Shown here: positions 26,258 to 35,333 of the stretch, in pieces | How the letters are laid out: each line of letters starts with the position of its first letter | How positions within the stretch are numbered: the stretch's first letter is position 1 | From: Bacteroidaceae bacterium | Lineage (GTDB): Bacteria > Bacteroidota > Bacteroidia > Bacteroidales > Bacteroidaceae | Length of the DNA stretch: 41,952 nucleotides | Direction of reading: 5' to 3' | Assembly (NCBI GenBank): GCA_017958545.1 | Contig: JAGDCM010000027.1 | Span: 1-41,952 of the forward strand | Notes under the pieces: generated by a model | Seen by the model: only the letters and a program-made list of their open reading frames with translations | Databases searched by the model: none | What the model was told of the DNA's origin: nothing | Made by a program: the position numbers and the translations under genes

Positions 26258-28161
26258 AAAAGATACTTACGATAGCAGCCGCCGTGCTTGCCACGTTGAG
26301 CGCAACGGCACAGACACTCAACGTGCAGCAGGGCACCGTGATATACCAGTTTCCCTCGTCCCAGACGGGTGTCATGACCTTTGACGGAGGCACGATGACC
26401 GTCATGGGCAAGACATTCGAGACCGGCAGCATCACAGCCATGTGGACCGACGAAACGGAAGTGACAAACAATCTGGTTTCCGTGGAATATAACGGCACTA
26501 CAGCTAATGTTACGGTGGCAGGCAACGTGGCACAGTATGTGGAACCCACCGTCAGCGGAGCGCACGTCAGCATTGCACAGACCAACACTGACGCTGTGGA
26601 CGATGACGAGATAACCTATCAGCTGTCCGGCACCACCACAGACGGAGAACTGACACTCGGAGGGTCGTATAAATGTACAGTGTCACTCGCCGGTGTGACA
26701 ATAACAAACCCCGGCGGTGCAGCCATTAACATCACCAACGGCAAACGCATCCAAATCAGTGCCAAGAACGGTACGGAGAACACGCTCACCGACGGCACGG
26801 GCTGCAGCCAGAAGGGCTGCATCTACAGCAAGGGACAGATACAGCTGCAGGGCAAGGGTACACTCAACGTGGCCGGCAATACCAAGCATGCCATCAAGAG
26901 CGGTGACTACATTACCGTGAAGAATCTGACACTGAACATCACCAAGGCCGTGGGCGACGGTATCAGTTGCAACGAATACTTCCAGATGAAGAGCGGCACA
27001 GTGAGCATCAGCGGTGTGGGCGACGATGGTATACAATGCGACCTGGACGGCAACACCTCCACCGGTGAGACCACCGACCACGAGGACGAGGACAGCGGCA
27101 ATGTCTATCTGGAGGACGGCACGCTTACCATCACCACTACGGCTGCGGCTTCGAAAGGAATCAAGGCTGCCGGCGACATGAATATCAGCGGCGGCACGCT
27201 GAACATCACCACAACGGGCACTGCAGCCTGGGACAGTGACGACAGCGAGGTGAAGGCATGTGCTGCGATAAGTGCCGACGGAAACATGACTGTCAGCGGA
27301 GGCACGCTGACACTGAAGAGCACAGGTGCCGGCGGTAAGGCCATCAGCGTGGACGGTACGCTGAACATCAGCGGCGGCAGCATCTCTGCCATCACCAGCG
27401 GATATATAGCCTACTGTTCAAGCACCAGCAACACCACCATACGCACGACTACCAGTTCAAGCACCACCGAGCGTCTGGCTGACGCACTGAAGACATCACC
27501 GAAGGCTATCAAGGCCGACGGAGCAATGACCGTCAGCGGCGGCACGACCTACGCAAAGGCCAGCTATCACGAGGCTTTGGAGACCAAAAGCACGCTCGAT
27601 GTGACGGGCGGTGTCATCTATGCCTATTCGTCTGACGATGCCATCAATTCCGCCAGCACTATGACACTCTCAGGCGGCTTCGTGGGAGGCTACTCCACCG
27701 GCAACGATGCCATCGACTCTAACGGCAACCTATACATCAAGGGTGCTACGGTATTTGCCTACACCACCAAGAGCAGCCCCGAGGTGGCTATTGATGCCAA
27801 CACCGAGGGCGGCTACAAGCTCTACGTACAGAGCGGAACGCTGTATGCCTATCCGTCGCTCGAAAGCGGTTCATCGCTGACGCAGTCGTGCTACACGGCA
27901 TCGCTCAGCACCAGCTATTGGTACTCGTTTACACAGAGCGGAACGGCCTTTGCGTTCAGCGTGCCCTACTCCGGCACATGGATTGTCTCAGGAGGCAACT
28001 CGCTCTACCGTGTATCGAAAAGCAGCGGCACAACCATCTTTGGCGAATACGGAGCTACCGACGCTATGGTAAGTAGCGGTTCATCAGTCACCCTCACGGC
28101 CTACACCGGTGGTGGTGGCGGTGGTCAACCTGGCGGTGGTGGTATCCGTCCCTGGCACTGA
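26254..28161 (+). CDS. Cthe_2159-like carbohydrate-binding beta-helix protein, second paralogue
   Basis: A 635-aa protein with a standard SPI-type signal (LATLSATA-QTLNV) instead of a lipobox. Residues about 20-90 repeat the strand-rich module of the preceding small protein (VIYQFPSSQTGVMTFDGGTMTVMGKTFETGSITAMW). From about residue 125 the beta-helix repeats run as in the first paralogue (KCTVSLAGVTITNPGGAAINI, KGCIYSKGQIQLQGKGTLNV, DDAINS, NDAIDSNGNLYI). The C-terminus is a polyglycine tail (GGGGGGQPGGGG) and there is no evident CTD. It likely binds or coats polysaccharide at the surface or in the periplasm. 4-nt overlap with the gene before. Confidence 0.8.
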   Translation: MKKILTIAAAVLATLSATAQTLNVQQGTVIYQFPSSQTGVMTFDGGTMTVMGKTFETGSITAMWTDETEVTNNLVSVEYNGTTANVTVAGNVAQYVEPTVSGAHVSIAQTNTDAVDDDEITYQLSGTTTDGELTLGGSYKCTVSLAGVTITNPGGAAINITNGKRIQISAKNGTENTLTDGTGCSQKGCIYSKGQIQLQGKGTLNVAGNTKHAIKSGDYITVKNLTLNITKAVGDGISCNEYFQMKSGTVSISGVGDDGIQCDLDGNTSTGETTDHEDEDSGNVYLEDGTLTITTTAAASKGIKAAGDMNISGGTLNITTTGTAAWDSDDSEVKACAAISADGNMTVSGGTLTLKSTGAGGKAISVDGTLNISGGSISAITSGYIAYCSSTSNTTIRTTTSSSTTERLADALKTSPKAIKADGAMTVSGGTTYAKASYHEALETKSTLDVTGGVIYAYSSDDAINSASTMTLSGGFVGGYSTGNDAIDSNGNLYIKGATVFAYTTKSSPEVAIDANTEGGYKLYVQSGTLYAYPSLESGSSLTQSCYTASLSTSYWYSFTQSGTAFAFSVPYSGTWIVSGGNSLYRVSKSSGTTIFGEYGATDAMVSSGSSVTLTAYTGGGGGGQPGGGGIRPWH

Positions 28162-28220
28162 TCTTGATTACAATAGGAAACTACCATATCTACTCACACG
28201 GACAATAAAACCACCGGGCA

Positions 28221-29384
28221 ATGCGTTTCATATATTGGATGAAACAACAGTCGCGACAGGAGAATGTAATATATCTGGCGATGTGGGTCATGCTCTTCAT
28301 GGCCCCCGTGCTGAGTATGTATCTCAGTATCGTCAGCGGCGGGCGCGACAGTTTCGACTGGCAGGAAGTTTTTTTCGCGTGGCAGAAGTTTGCCGTATTC
28401 CTCGCACTCTTCCTCGTGCACAATTTTCTGTTGGCTCCCCTGCTCATCAATGGACATCGCAGACTGCAGTATCTCTCGCTGACGCTGCCCATCATAGCAT
28501 GTTTCACCATCTATCAGTGCACCACAAGACCGGCGCTCCCCGAGAGGAGGCATCCTCCCATGGAACATCGGATGCATCAGCCTCACCCCCTACCCCCCTC
28601 TCCTGAAGGCGAAGGGAATATGCCGTCGAGAGGGCACAAACCGAGACATGAGCACGTGGGACCACCGGCATTCATCGGTGAGCACGATATTGTGGCATCT
28701 GTCATCCTCATCCTGATGTTCGGCATGAACCTCGGTGTGAAGGGTTATTTCAAGAGCCGTGAATACCGCAAACGGATGTCCGAACTGGAACACGAGAACC
28801 TGGAGCAGCAGTTGGAGTATCTGAAATATCAGATAAATCCTCACTTTTTCATGAACACGCTCAACAACATACACGCTCTCGTGGATATTGATCCAGAACA
28901 GGCAAAGCATACCATCGTGGAACTCTCGAAGATGATGCGGTTCATACTATATGAAGGCGACAGAAACGGTGTGATGCTCTCACGTGAGATGGAATTCATC
29001 CGCACCTATGTCACTCTGATGCGTCTGCGCTACACCGACAAGGTGACGATAAGGACGGATCTGCCCTCTGAGATGCCCGACAGGACAATACCGCCCCTGA
29101 TACTTATCCCCTTTGTGGAGAACGCTTTCAAGCACGGCATCAGTTATCTGAAGCAGTCTTTCATTGACATCAAGGTGACGGTGCAAAGCGGCAAACTGCG
29201 CTTCCTGTGTCTCAACTCGAAAGCTGACAAGTCCAACGAAGAGAAAGGCGGCGTGGGTCTTGCAAATGTGCGCAAACGTCTGGATTTGCTCTACGGACGA
29301 AACTATACGCTGAATATTCAGGACGAAGCCGAATCATATCGCGTTGAACTGCTCATCCCCCTAAACTCTAAACTATTATCATGA
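28221..29384 (+). CDS. LytS/YehU-type sensor histidine kinase
   Basis: A 387-aa kinase. Three to four membrane segments lie at about residues 17-38, 55-75, 84-100 and 157-175. Then come a coiled coil (MSELEHENLEQQLEYLKYQ) and the His_kinase domain: phospho-acceptor His208 in QINPHFFMNTLNNIHAL, N-box Asn301 in FVENAFKHG and G-box GGVGLANVRKRL near 343. The 55-residue stretch between TM3 and TM4 is low-complexity (HPPMEHRM, PHPLPPSPEGEG) and is partly encoded by an interspersed C-rich repeat. It overlaps the response regulator by 4 nt, and its last codons are two heptamer units. Signal unknown. Confidence 0.88.
   Translation: MRFIYWMKQQSRQENVIYLAMWVMLFMAPVLSMYLSIVSGGRDSFDWQEVFFAWQKFAVFLALFLVHNFLLAPLLINGHRRLQYLSLTLPIIACFTIYQCTTRPALPERRHPPMEHRMHQPHPLPPSPEGEGNMPSRGHKPRHEHVGPPAFIGEHDIVASVILILMFGMNLGVKGYFKSREYRKRMSELEHENLEQQLEYLKYQINPHFFMNTLNNIHALVDIDPEQAKHTIVELSKMMRFILYEGDRNGVMLSREMEFIRTYVTLMRLRYTDKVTIRTDLPSEMPDRTIPPLILIPFVENAFKHGISYLKQSFIDIKVTVQSGKLRFLCLNSKADKSNEEKGGVGLANVRKRLDLLYGRNYTLNIQDEAESYRVELLIPLNSKLLS
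28581..28634. repeat. C-rich palindromic interspersed repeat inside the kinase gene
   Basis: A CTCACCCCCTACCCCCCTCTCC-like block begins at 28582, then CTGAAGGCGAAGGG. CCCTCTC (28596-28602) is complementary to GAGAGGG (28628-28634). This resembles a class of C-rich palindromic repeats that I recall from many unrelated bacterial genomes; here it is read in frame as PHPLPPSPEGEG, a translation often produced by them. Confidence 0.55.
29362..29375 (+). repeat. Two heptamer units (array I) at kinase/regulator junction
   Basis: TAAACTC and TAAACTA encode the C-terminal residues of the kinase in a phase that avoids the TAA, ending 5 nt before the overlapping ATGA start/stop of the two genes. Confidence 0.55.
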
Positions 29385-30106
29385 TCCGCTGCATGGCCAT
29401 AGATGACGAACCGCTGGCTCTCCGACAGATAGTCTCGTACATCGGCAAGGTGCCGTTCCTGGAACTGGCAGCCGAGTGTCAGAGTGCAGTGGAGGCGCGC
29501 CGCTTTCTGGAACAGGACACTGTGGATGCCATCTTCTGCGACATCAATATGCCTGACCTCAACGGTATGGACTTCATCAAGTCGCTCACAATGCCGCCGC
29601 TCGTTGTCTTCACCACAGCCTATGCGGAATACGCCGTGGAGGGTTTCAAGGTCAATGCCGTAGACTATCTGCTAAAGCCCTTCGGTATGCAGGAGTTCCA
29701 GAGAGCCGCAAACCGTCTGAAAGAGCGTTTGCTGAATAAATCAGATAATTCAGAGAGCTCTGCTTCCTTGGAAAAAGATGATGCCCTTTTCCTCAAGACC
29801 GACCACCGCATCGTGAAGGTTGCCACCCGCGACATCCGTTACATCGAGGCTATGAGCGAATACCTGAAGGTCTACCTACGCAATGAGACAAGACCTGTTG
29901 TCACACTGCTGTCAATGAAGAAGATGGAGGAACGTCTGCCTGCCAATTTCATGCGTATTCACCGCTCGTATATAATCAACCTCAACGATATCAGGGAAGT
30001 CAACAAAAACCGCGTCATCATGGATGCAGACACCTACCTGCCCATCGGAGACGTCTATCGGGAGGCCTTTCAGAACTACCTCAAAACACGCTTCCTGTTT
30101 CAGTAA
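29381..30106 (+). CDS. LytTR-family response regulator
   Basis: A 241-aa protein. Residues 1-120 form a receiver domain with acidic pocket DDE (Asp8-Asp9), phospho-acceptor Asp54 in FCDINMPDLNG, Thr in FTTAYAEYA and Lys in LLKPF. Residues about 135-241 form a LytTR DNA-binding domain (RIVKVATRDIRYIEAMSEYLKVYL, then FMRIHRSYIINLNDI). It pairs with the kinase encoded immediately before (ATGA overlap). The two may regulate the preceding beta-helix genes or the RND genes that follow, but no operator was identified. Confidence 0.92.
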   Translation: MIRCMAIDDEPLALRQIVSYIGKVPFLELAAECQSAVEARRFLEQDTVDAIFCDINMPDLNGMDFIKSLTMPPLVVFTTAYAEYAVEGFKVNAVDYLLKPFGMQEFQRAANRLKERLLNKSDNSESSASLEKDDALFLKTDHRIVKVATRDIRYIEAMSEYLKVYLRNETRPVVTLLSMKKMEERLPANFMRIHRSYIINLNDIREVNKNRVIMDADTYLPIGDVYREAFQNYLKTRFLFQ

Positions 30107-30179
30107 ATCTCCGAAAACGCCCAAAAGCCAGTATATCACACGCAATAAAAGCCAAATAGAAAGATTTTATCCGGTTTTA

Positions 30180-30211
30180 TTTGGTTATTTTTCATTTTAT
30201 TTGTTCCTTTG
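30180..30211 (+). promoter_or_regulatory. Probable promoter of the RND operon
   Basis: TTTG (30180-30183), 20-nt spacer, TTCCTTTG (30204-30211), one mismatch from TAnnTTTG. The ATG is 23 nt further on. The T-rich repeats in this stretch reduce certainty. Confidence 0.45.
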
Positions 30212-30234
30212 TCTAATCATTCGCGAATAATACT

Positions 30235-31362
30235 ATGAAAAAGTACCCCGGATTATCCATAATCGCAATTATTTGCGGTATCATGCTGGCGTCCTGTGGC
30301 AGTTCGAAGAAAGACAGCCAAGCCCCGGTGAAATACGAGACGCAAATCATGAAACCCGAGACAAGAATATACAACGAGTATATCCCGGCATCGCTCCATG
30401 GCATCAATGAAGTGGATGTCTATCCGCAAGTGTCCGGCATCATACGTCAGATGCTGTTTACAGAAGGTAATAAAGTGGAGAAAGGGCAGCCCCTCTTCAT
30501 TATTGACCAGACCGAATACCAACTGAAAGTGGATAATGCAGCGGCAAATCTGCTGACGGCAAAGGCACAGATGGAAACTACAAAACTGACCTACGAGTCC
30601 ACCAAAAATCTCGCAGCAAAGAACATCGTGAGCGACTACGTGCTCTCCGCCAGTCGTAACGAATACAACGCAGCACTTGCAAAAGTACAGCAGGCACAGG
30701 CACAGCTCGCCATCGCGCAGACAAATCTCGGCTACTGCACTGTGAAGGCACCCATCAGCGGGATGATTAAAGAAAACGGATTCCGCAAAGGTGAACTCGC
30801 CGATATCACCGACCTGCTCTGTACCGTGAGCGACAACAGCCAGATACAGGCATGGTTCTCTTACACCGAAAGTCAGTTGCTCGACCTCGTGGCACAGTAC
30901 GGCCTCGTAGTGACAGCCGACGGCCTGAAAAGCAAAGACGGGCAGATGGCTGGCAAGATACTGCCCAAAGTGCAGATGCAACTGAAGAACGGACAGATTT
31001 ACCGTTATGAAGGAGAGATTACCGAGATAGGAGGCATAGTCGATCGCAAGACCGGAACTGTCATTGCACGCGCCACATTCCCCAACCCCGACGACGAACT
31101 GCGTTCCGGACTCTCTGCCACACTCATCTTCCCCACAAAGATGAACAACATATTCAGTGTAAGGAAGACTGCAGCCGTCCATCTTCAGGATCGTTTGCTA
31201 TTTTACCGCGTCCGTAAAGACGGCACTGCCGAAGGAGTCGTATGTGAAGCCATACCGTCCAACAGCGGTAACCACTACTACGTAAAGAGCGGACTCTGTG
31301 CCGGTGATGAAGTGGTAGTCAATGGAGCACAAAAACTCTCGAGTGGAGCACGTGTAAGATAA
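30235..31362 (+). CDS. RND efflux periplasmic adaptor (membrane fusion protein)
   Basis: A 375-aa lipoprotein with lipobox LASC (Cys21). The layout is that of AcrA/MexA-type adaptors: a barrel-sandwich half (DVYPQVSGIIRQMLFTEGN, then VEKGQPLFIIDQTEY), an alpha-helical hairpin (residues about 95-155, Ala/Gln-rich with LAAKNIVSDYVLSASRNEY), the second lipoyl half (LGYCTVKAPISGMIKENGFRKGEL) and beta-barrel/membrane-proximal regions, ending NGAQKLSSGARVR. It would connect the pump encoded 19 bp downstream to an outer-membrane channel. Confidence 0.9.
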   Translation: MKKYPGLSIIAIICGIMLASCGSSKKDSQAPVKYETQIMKPETRIYNEYIPASLHGINEVDVYPQVSGIIRQMLFTEGNKVEKGQPLFIIDQTEYQLKVDNAAANLLTAKAQMETTKLTYESTKNLAAKNIVSDYVLSASRNEYNAALAKVQQAQAQLAIAQTNLGYCTVKAPISGMIKENGFRKGELADITDLLCTVSDNSQIQAWFSYTESQLLDLVAQYGLVVTADGLKSKDGQMAGKILPKVQMQLKNGQIYRYEGEITEIGGIVDRKTGTVIARATFPNPDDELRSGLSATLIFPTKMNNIFSVRKTAAVHLQDRLLFYRVRKDGTAEGVVCEAIPSNSGNHYYVKSGLCAGDEVVVNGAQKLSSGARVR

Positions 31363-31381
31363 TATTCAGCAAACAGGATTC

Positions 31382-34300
31382 ATGGCACACGATAGCACTA
31401 CACGTACCAACTTCTTCGTACGTCACTGGGTGGCAGCCCTTGCCATAGCGGTACTGACAGTTGTCATCGGTCTCATCAGTCTACGGACACTTCCCGTAGA
31501 ACAATACCCCGACATAGCTCCGCCAATGGTCACCATCTCGGCAACCTACAGCGGAGCCGATGCCAACGCTGTGATGGAATCCGTCGTCATGCCCATCGAG
31601 GAGGTCGTAAACGGCGTGGAGGACATGATGTATATGGTAGCAACTGCTACAGCCAACGGAGAGGGTGAAATCGATGTCTACTTCAAACAGGGCACCGATG
31701 CCGACGAAGCCACCGTCAACGTGCAGAACCGAGTCAATCAGGCCATGGGTGTACTTCCCGAAGAAGTCATCAAAACCGGAGTGACCATACAGAAGAACGT
31801 CAACGCCACACTCATGATAATGAGTCTTGAGAGCACCGACGAGAACTTCGACCAGTCATTCATCTCCAACTACCTAGACATCAACGTCATGCCTGCCATC
31901 AGCCGTATAGCCGGTGTCGGTCGCACAATGATTATGGGCGAACAGTACGGTGTGCGTATATGGCTTAAACCTGACCTCATGGGGCTCTACGGAGTCACCC
32001 CCGACGAAATTATAACGTGCATCAACGAGCAGAACCTCGTAGTGCCGATAGGACGACTGGAAAGTACAAAAGACAAAATCGACATTGAATTCAACGGACT
32101 GCTCGACGATATGAGCCAGTTCGAAGACATCATCATACGCGCCTCGGAGAAAGGTGAAGTGCTCCGTCTGCGCGACATTGCCACCGTGGAACTCGGAGCG
32201 CGTGCCTACGATTTCCGCACCAATATCAGCGGCCACGACGGAGTGATGTTCTACGTAAAGCAGGCACCAGGAGCCAATGCCACCAAGGTGAATGCAGAAA
32301 TCCGCAAAGTACTGAAAGACCTGGAAGAGAGACTGCCCGCAGGACTCCAGTTCAAACTCCTTGAGACATCCGACGATTTCCTCTATGCCTCCATGAACAG
32401 CGTCGTCGAGACTCTCATCATAGCCATCATACTCGTTGTACTCGTCGTTTATTTCTTCCTCCAGAACATCAAGGCAACACTCATACCGTCCTTCGCCATC
32501 ATCATCTCGCTCATCGGCACATTCACGATAGTCCAGATGGCAGGATTCTCCCTTAACCTCCTCACACTGTTCGCCCTCGTGCTCGCCATCGGTACCGTCG
32601 TCGACAATGCCATCGTGGTTGTTGAAACCGTGCTGACCAAAATGGAACAGGGCGAGCGCAACGTCAACCGAGCCGTCAGCACAGCAATGAAAGAAGTGAC
32701 TGCGGCCTGCGTCTCCACCACGTTCGTTTTCATGGCCGTATTCATCCCCGTAACTTTCATGGGAGGCACAGCTGGCACATTTTTCAAAGAATTCGGTATC
32801 ACCATGGCATCTGCCGTCGGACTGTCCACCGTCTCCGCCCTCACACTCTGCCCAGCTCTCTGCGCTATGATGTTCCGTCCCGGAGACACAAACCCTACAA
32901 CATCCCGACGCAGCCTGCGCTATTGGATGACGCTGGCCTACAACACAGCATACAACGCTCTGCTCCGCAGATACATGGACGCAGTCAAGCGTTTCGTCCG
33001 ACATACCCGTCTCGCGTGGGGAATATTCGCAGCCTCCATAGCTTTCTGTGCGTGGCTCATGACCCACTCGCAGGAAGACCTCGTACCGCAGGAAGACCAG
33101 GGATTTCTCCTCGTCAACATTATGCTCACACCCGGCACCTATCTTAACGAAACCGAAAGTGCCACCGTACAACTTGAAGAATACATACAGTCGCTCGACG
33201 AAGTGGAGACCGTGGGGGCTCTGACCGGATATTCCATGCTGGAAGATATGACCAGCACCAACTATGCCACACTCATGGTGCGTCTGCGCAACTGGAAAGA
33301 ACGCTCCTTCTACAGCATTGCCGACATACAGGCAAACATCACAGAATGGGCACGTGTCAACCTGCCACAAGCTGATGTCGAAACATTCCAGATGCCCCAA
33401 ATACCGGGCTACGGCAATGGTTCCGGCATCGCCCTCAACCTGCAGGATCTCACACGAAGTTCCGACAAAAAGGCATTCATCGAGACAGGTATCGAATTCG
33501 TGCGCCGTCTCAACGAGCGACCCGAAGTATCCTTCGCAGCCTCCAGTTATTCGCAGGACTACCCGAAATACAAAATCGACGTCGACGAGATAGCATGCAA
33601 ACGTATGGGCATCTCACCTCGCACCGTACTCGAAACCATCGGTAAATTCATCGCAGGTTCATACATCGGTTCCTATGTTCAATACAGCAACGTGTACCGC
33701 GTCATGATACAGGCAGGCAAAGAATACAGAATGTCCGAAGCTGCCCTCAACAACATCTTCGTGCCTGTAGGTAAACAGATGGTACCCGTCACCCAGTTTG
33801 TCACCCTCACTCCCGACATGGGGGCTGCTATGGAGTACCACTTCAATCTCTTCCCCTCCTACCCTGTCACCACCATGCCAGCACCCGGCTACACTTCCGA
33901 CCACGTGCGTCGGGCCATCGAGGAAGTACGCCGCGAAGTCATGCCCGAGACCTACGGCTACGAATACTCCGGTATGGCACGTGAAGAGGCAGAAAACGCA
34001 GGTTCCAACGACACACTCATCATCTACTCCATCTGTCTCCTGCTCATCTATCTCATCCTTGCCTGCCTCTACGATTCCCTTCTCATCCCCTGGGCTGTCA
34101 TGTTCAGTATACCGTTCGCACTTGTCGGAGCATACCTCGCAGTAAAGCCCCTTGAAGTCATGGGCGTTGGTGTCAATATCTACGTACAGACCGGAGTTAT
34201 CATGATAATCGGACTCGTGGCCAAGACGGCTATCCTCATCACAGAATTCGCCGTGCAGAAACGCCGTGAAGGTCTCTCCATTATCGATGCCGCTATCGGA

Positions 34301-34528
34301 GCCTGTCAGGATCGTCTGCGCCCCATCATGATGACCGTCTGCACCATGATTATGGGTATGATACCACTTATACTTGAAAACGGAGCCGGAGCTGTCGGCA
34401 ATAAATCACTTGCCCTCGCTGCTGTCGGAGGTATGATAGTGGGAACCGTTGCCCTACTCTTCTTCACTCCAGCTTTCTATATCCTTTTCCAGAAACTTCA
34501 CGAACGCTTCACACCGGTAAAAGACTAA
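31382..34528 (+). CDS. RND multidrug efflux permease, HAE1 (AcrB) family
   Basis: A 1048-aa inner-membrane pump of normal AcrB length, with a first TM near residues 12-30, then VEQYPDIAPPMVTISATYSGADA, two large periplasmic loops and TM clusters at about 335-500 and 870-1040. The proton-relay residues are visible except one: TM4 reads GTVVDNAIVVVE, so Asp408 is kept (AcrB Asp407) but the adjacent residue is Asn409 where AcrB has Asp408. Lys in GLVAKTAILITEF and Arg in RLRPIMMT are present. It exports amphiphilic compounds by family; specificity unknown. Its 3' end overlaps the convergent gene by 20 bp, and no channel gene follows. Confidence 0.92.
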   Translation: MAHDSTTRTNFFVRHWVAALAIAVLTVVIGLISLRTLPVEQYPDIAPPMVTISATYSGADANAVMESVVMPIEEVVNGVEDMMYMVATATANGEGEIDVYFKQGTDADEATVNVQNRVNQAMGVLPEEVIKTGVTIQKNVNATLMIMSLESTDENFDQSFISNYLDINVMPAISRIAGVGRTMIMGEQYGVRIWLKPDLMGLYGVTPDEIITCINEQNLVVPIGRLESTKDKIDIEFNGLLDDMSQFEDIIIRASEKGEVLRLRDIATVELGARAYDFRTNISGHDGVMFYVKQAPGANATKVNAEIRKVLKDLEERLPAGLQFKLLETSDDFLYASMNSVVETLIIAIILVVLVVYFFLQNIKATLIPSFAIIISLIGTFTIVQMAGFSLNLLTLFALVLAIGTVVDNAIVVVETVLTKMEQGERNVNRAVSTAMKEVTAACVSTTFVFMAVFIPVTFMGGTAGTFFKEFGITMASAVGLSTVSALTLCPALCAMMFRPGDTNPTTSRRSLRYWMTLAYNTAYNALLRRYMDAVKRFVRHTRLAWGIFAASIAFCAWLMTHSQEDLVPQEDQGFLLVNIMLTPGTYLNETESATVQLEEYIQSLDEVETVGALTGYSMLEDMTSTNYATLMVRLRNWKERSFYSIADIQANITEWARVNLPQADVETFQMPQIPGYGNGSGIALNLQDLTRSSDKKAFIETGIEFVRRLNERPEVSFAASSYSQDYPKYKIDVDEIACKRMGISPRTVLETIGKFIAGSYIGSYVQYSNVYRVMIQAGKEYRMSEAALNNIFVPVGKQMVPVTQFVTLTPDMGAAMEYHFNLFPSYPVTTMPAPGYTSDHVRRAIEEVRREVMPETYGYEYSGMAREEAENAGSNDTLIIYSICLLLIYLILACLYDSLLIPWAVMFSIPFALVGAYLAVKPLEVMGVGVNIYVQTGVIMIIGLVAKTAILITEFAVQKRREGLSIIDAAIGACQDRLRPIMMTVCTMIMGMIPLILENGAGAVGNKSLALAAVGGMIVGTVALLFFTPAFYILFQKLHERFTPVKD

Positions 34529-35333
34529 TTTCCGTAAATCTCGAGAAGCGTCGTCCGCCGCGTTCTATCGTTTCGAAGAACATTTTCTCCGGACGCACCC
34601 AGTAACGTCCCTCACCATAGAGTGCCTGATAGACAACCATGCGTTCTTGAGTCTCAGAGTCGAAAGCTACACGAACATAGCGATATCTGCCTCCTTTGAA
34701 ATGTCGGAAATATCGTGCTCTGTCTTCCGCTAAAGGATACTGCTCCAGCATCTTCTCTATCAACGGGACATACCACGCACAAACCTCGTCTGCCGTTGGA
34801 GTGTGGGCTCCGGGGAAATGGAACGAATGAGTGTAGTGTTCCAAAAAGAGCGGTTCGAACCGCGCCAACGTGTCCTGCTCTCCGAAGATTCCCCATACGC
34901 GGTCTTTATAATATGGATTGCAGCAGTTGAACTGCACTGCCTCCATCTCTGCGAACTCATCTACGAGAGCCTCATCTATCACGAACTGCTGCCTGCCGTC
35001 CATGCGAGGTGACTTGTATTCGTGCTCACCGATACGCTGCATTAGAAACTCCGTCATCCTGAAATGCGGATTACCGAGCAAGGCCGGAATACCCACGACG
35101 GGTGCCAGCATCTGTGCGTAGAACGAGCCGCAACTGTTGCCAACCAACAGGTCTGGCTTCTCCCTGTCGATAGTGTCTCTTATCAGTTCCATGGCTTCCT
35201 TGGGATGCGTGGGCAAATCCGGAGCAATCACCTGCACCATGCCCTCAAAAGCTTCCCGTAAAGCAAGAGCCGGTACACACCGCCCACTGGCAAAGAATCC
35301 GTGTAGAAACAGTATCTTCTTGTTCTTTATCAT
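34509..35333 (-). CDS. YqiA-like alpha/beta-hydrolase fused to DUF1653
   Basis: A 274-aa cytoplasmic protein. Residues 1-205 are a YqiA/UPF0227-type hydrolase: FLHGFFASG near the N-terminus, nucleophile Ser67 in VGNSCGSFYAQ, Asp154 in GEQDTL and His177 in PGAHTPT. Residues about 208-272 match DUF1653 (YFRHFKGGRYRYVRVAFDSETQERMVVYQALYG, then YWVRPEKMFFE). Both halves are usually separate proteins. The gene overlaps DUF1294 by 4 nt (ATGA) and is last in its operon. Likely an esterase of unknown substrate. Confidence 0.83.
   Translation of the reverse strand: MIKNKKILFLHGFFASGRCVPALALREAFEGMVQVIAPDLPTHPKEAMELIRDTIDREKPDLLVGNSCGSFYAQMLAPVVGIPALLGNPHFRMTEFLMQRIGEHEYKSPRMDGRQQFVIDEALVDEFAEMEAVQFNCCNPYYKDRVWGIFGEQDTLARFEPLFLEHYTHSFHFPGAHTPTADEVCAWYVPLIEKMLEQYPLAEDRARYFRHFKGGRYRYVRVAFDSETQERMVVYQALYGEGRYWVRPEKMFFETIERGGRRFSRFTEISLLPV

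Noticed and set aside
31874..33400. Minus-strand open frame of 508 aa
   Set aside because: Antisense to the RND permease; composition rich in His, Cys and Gly as expected from reversed codons.
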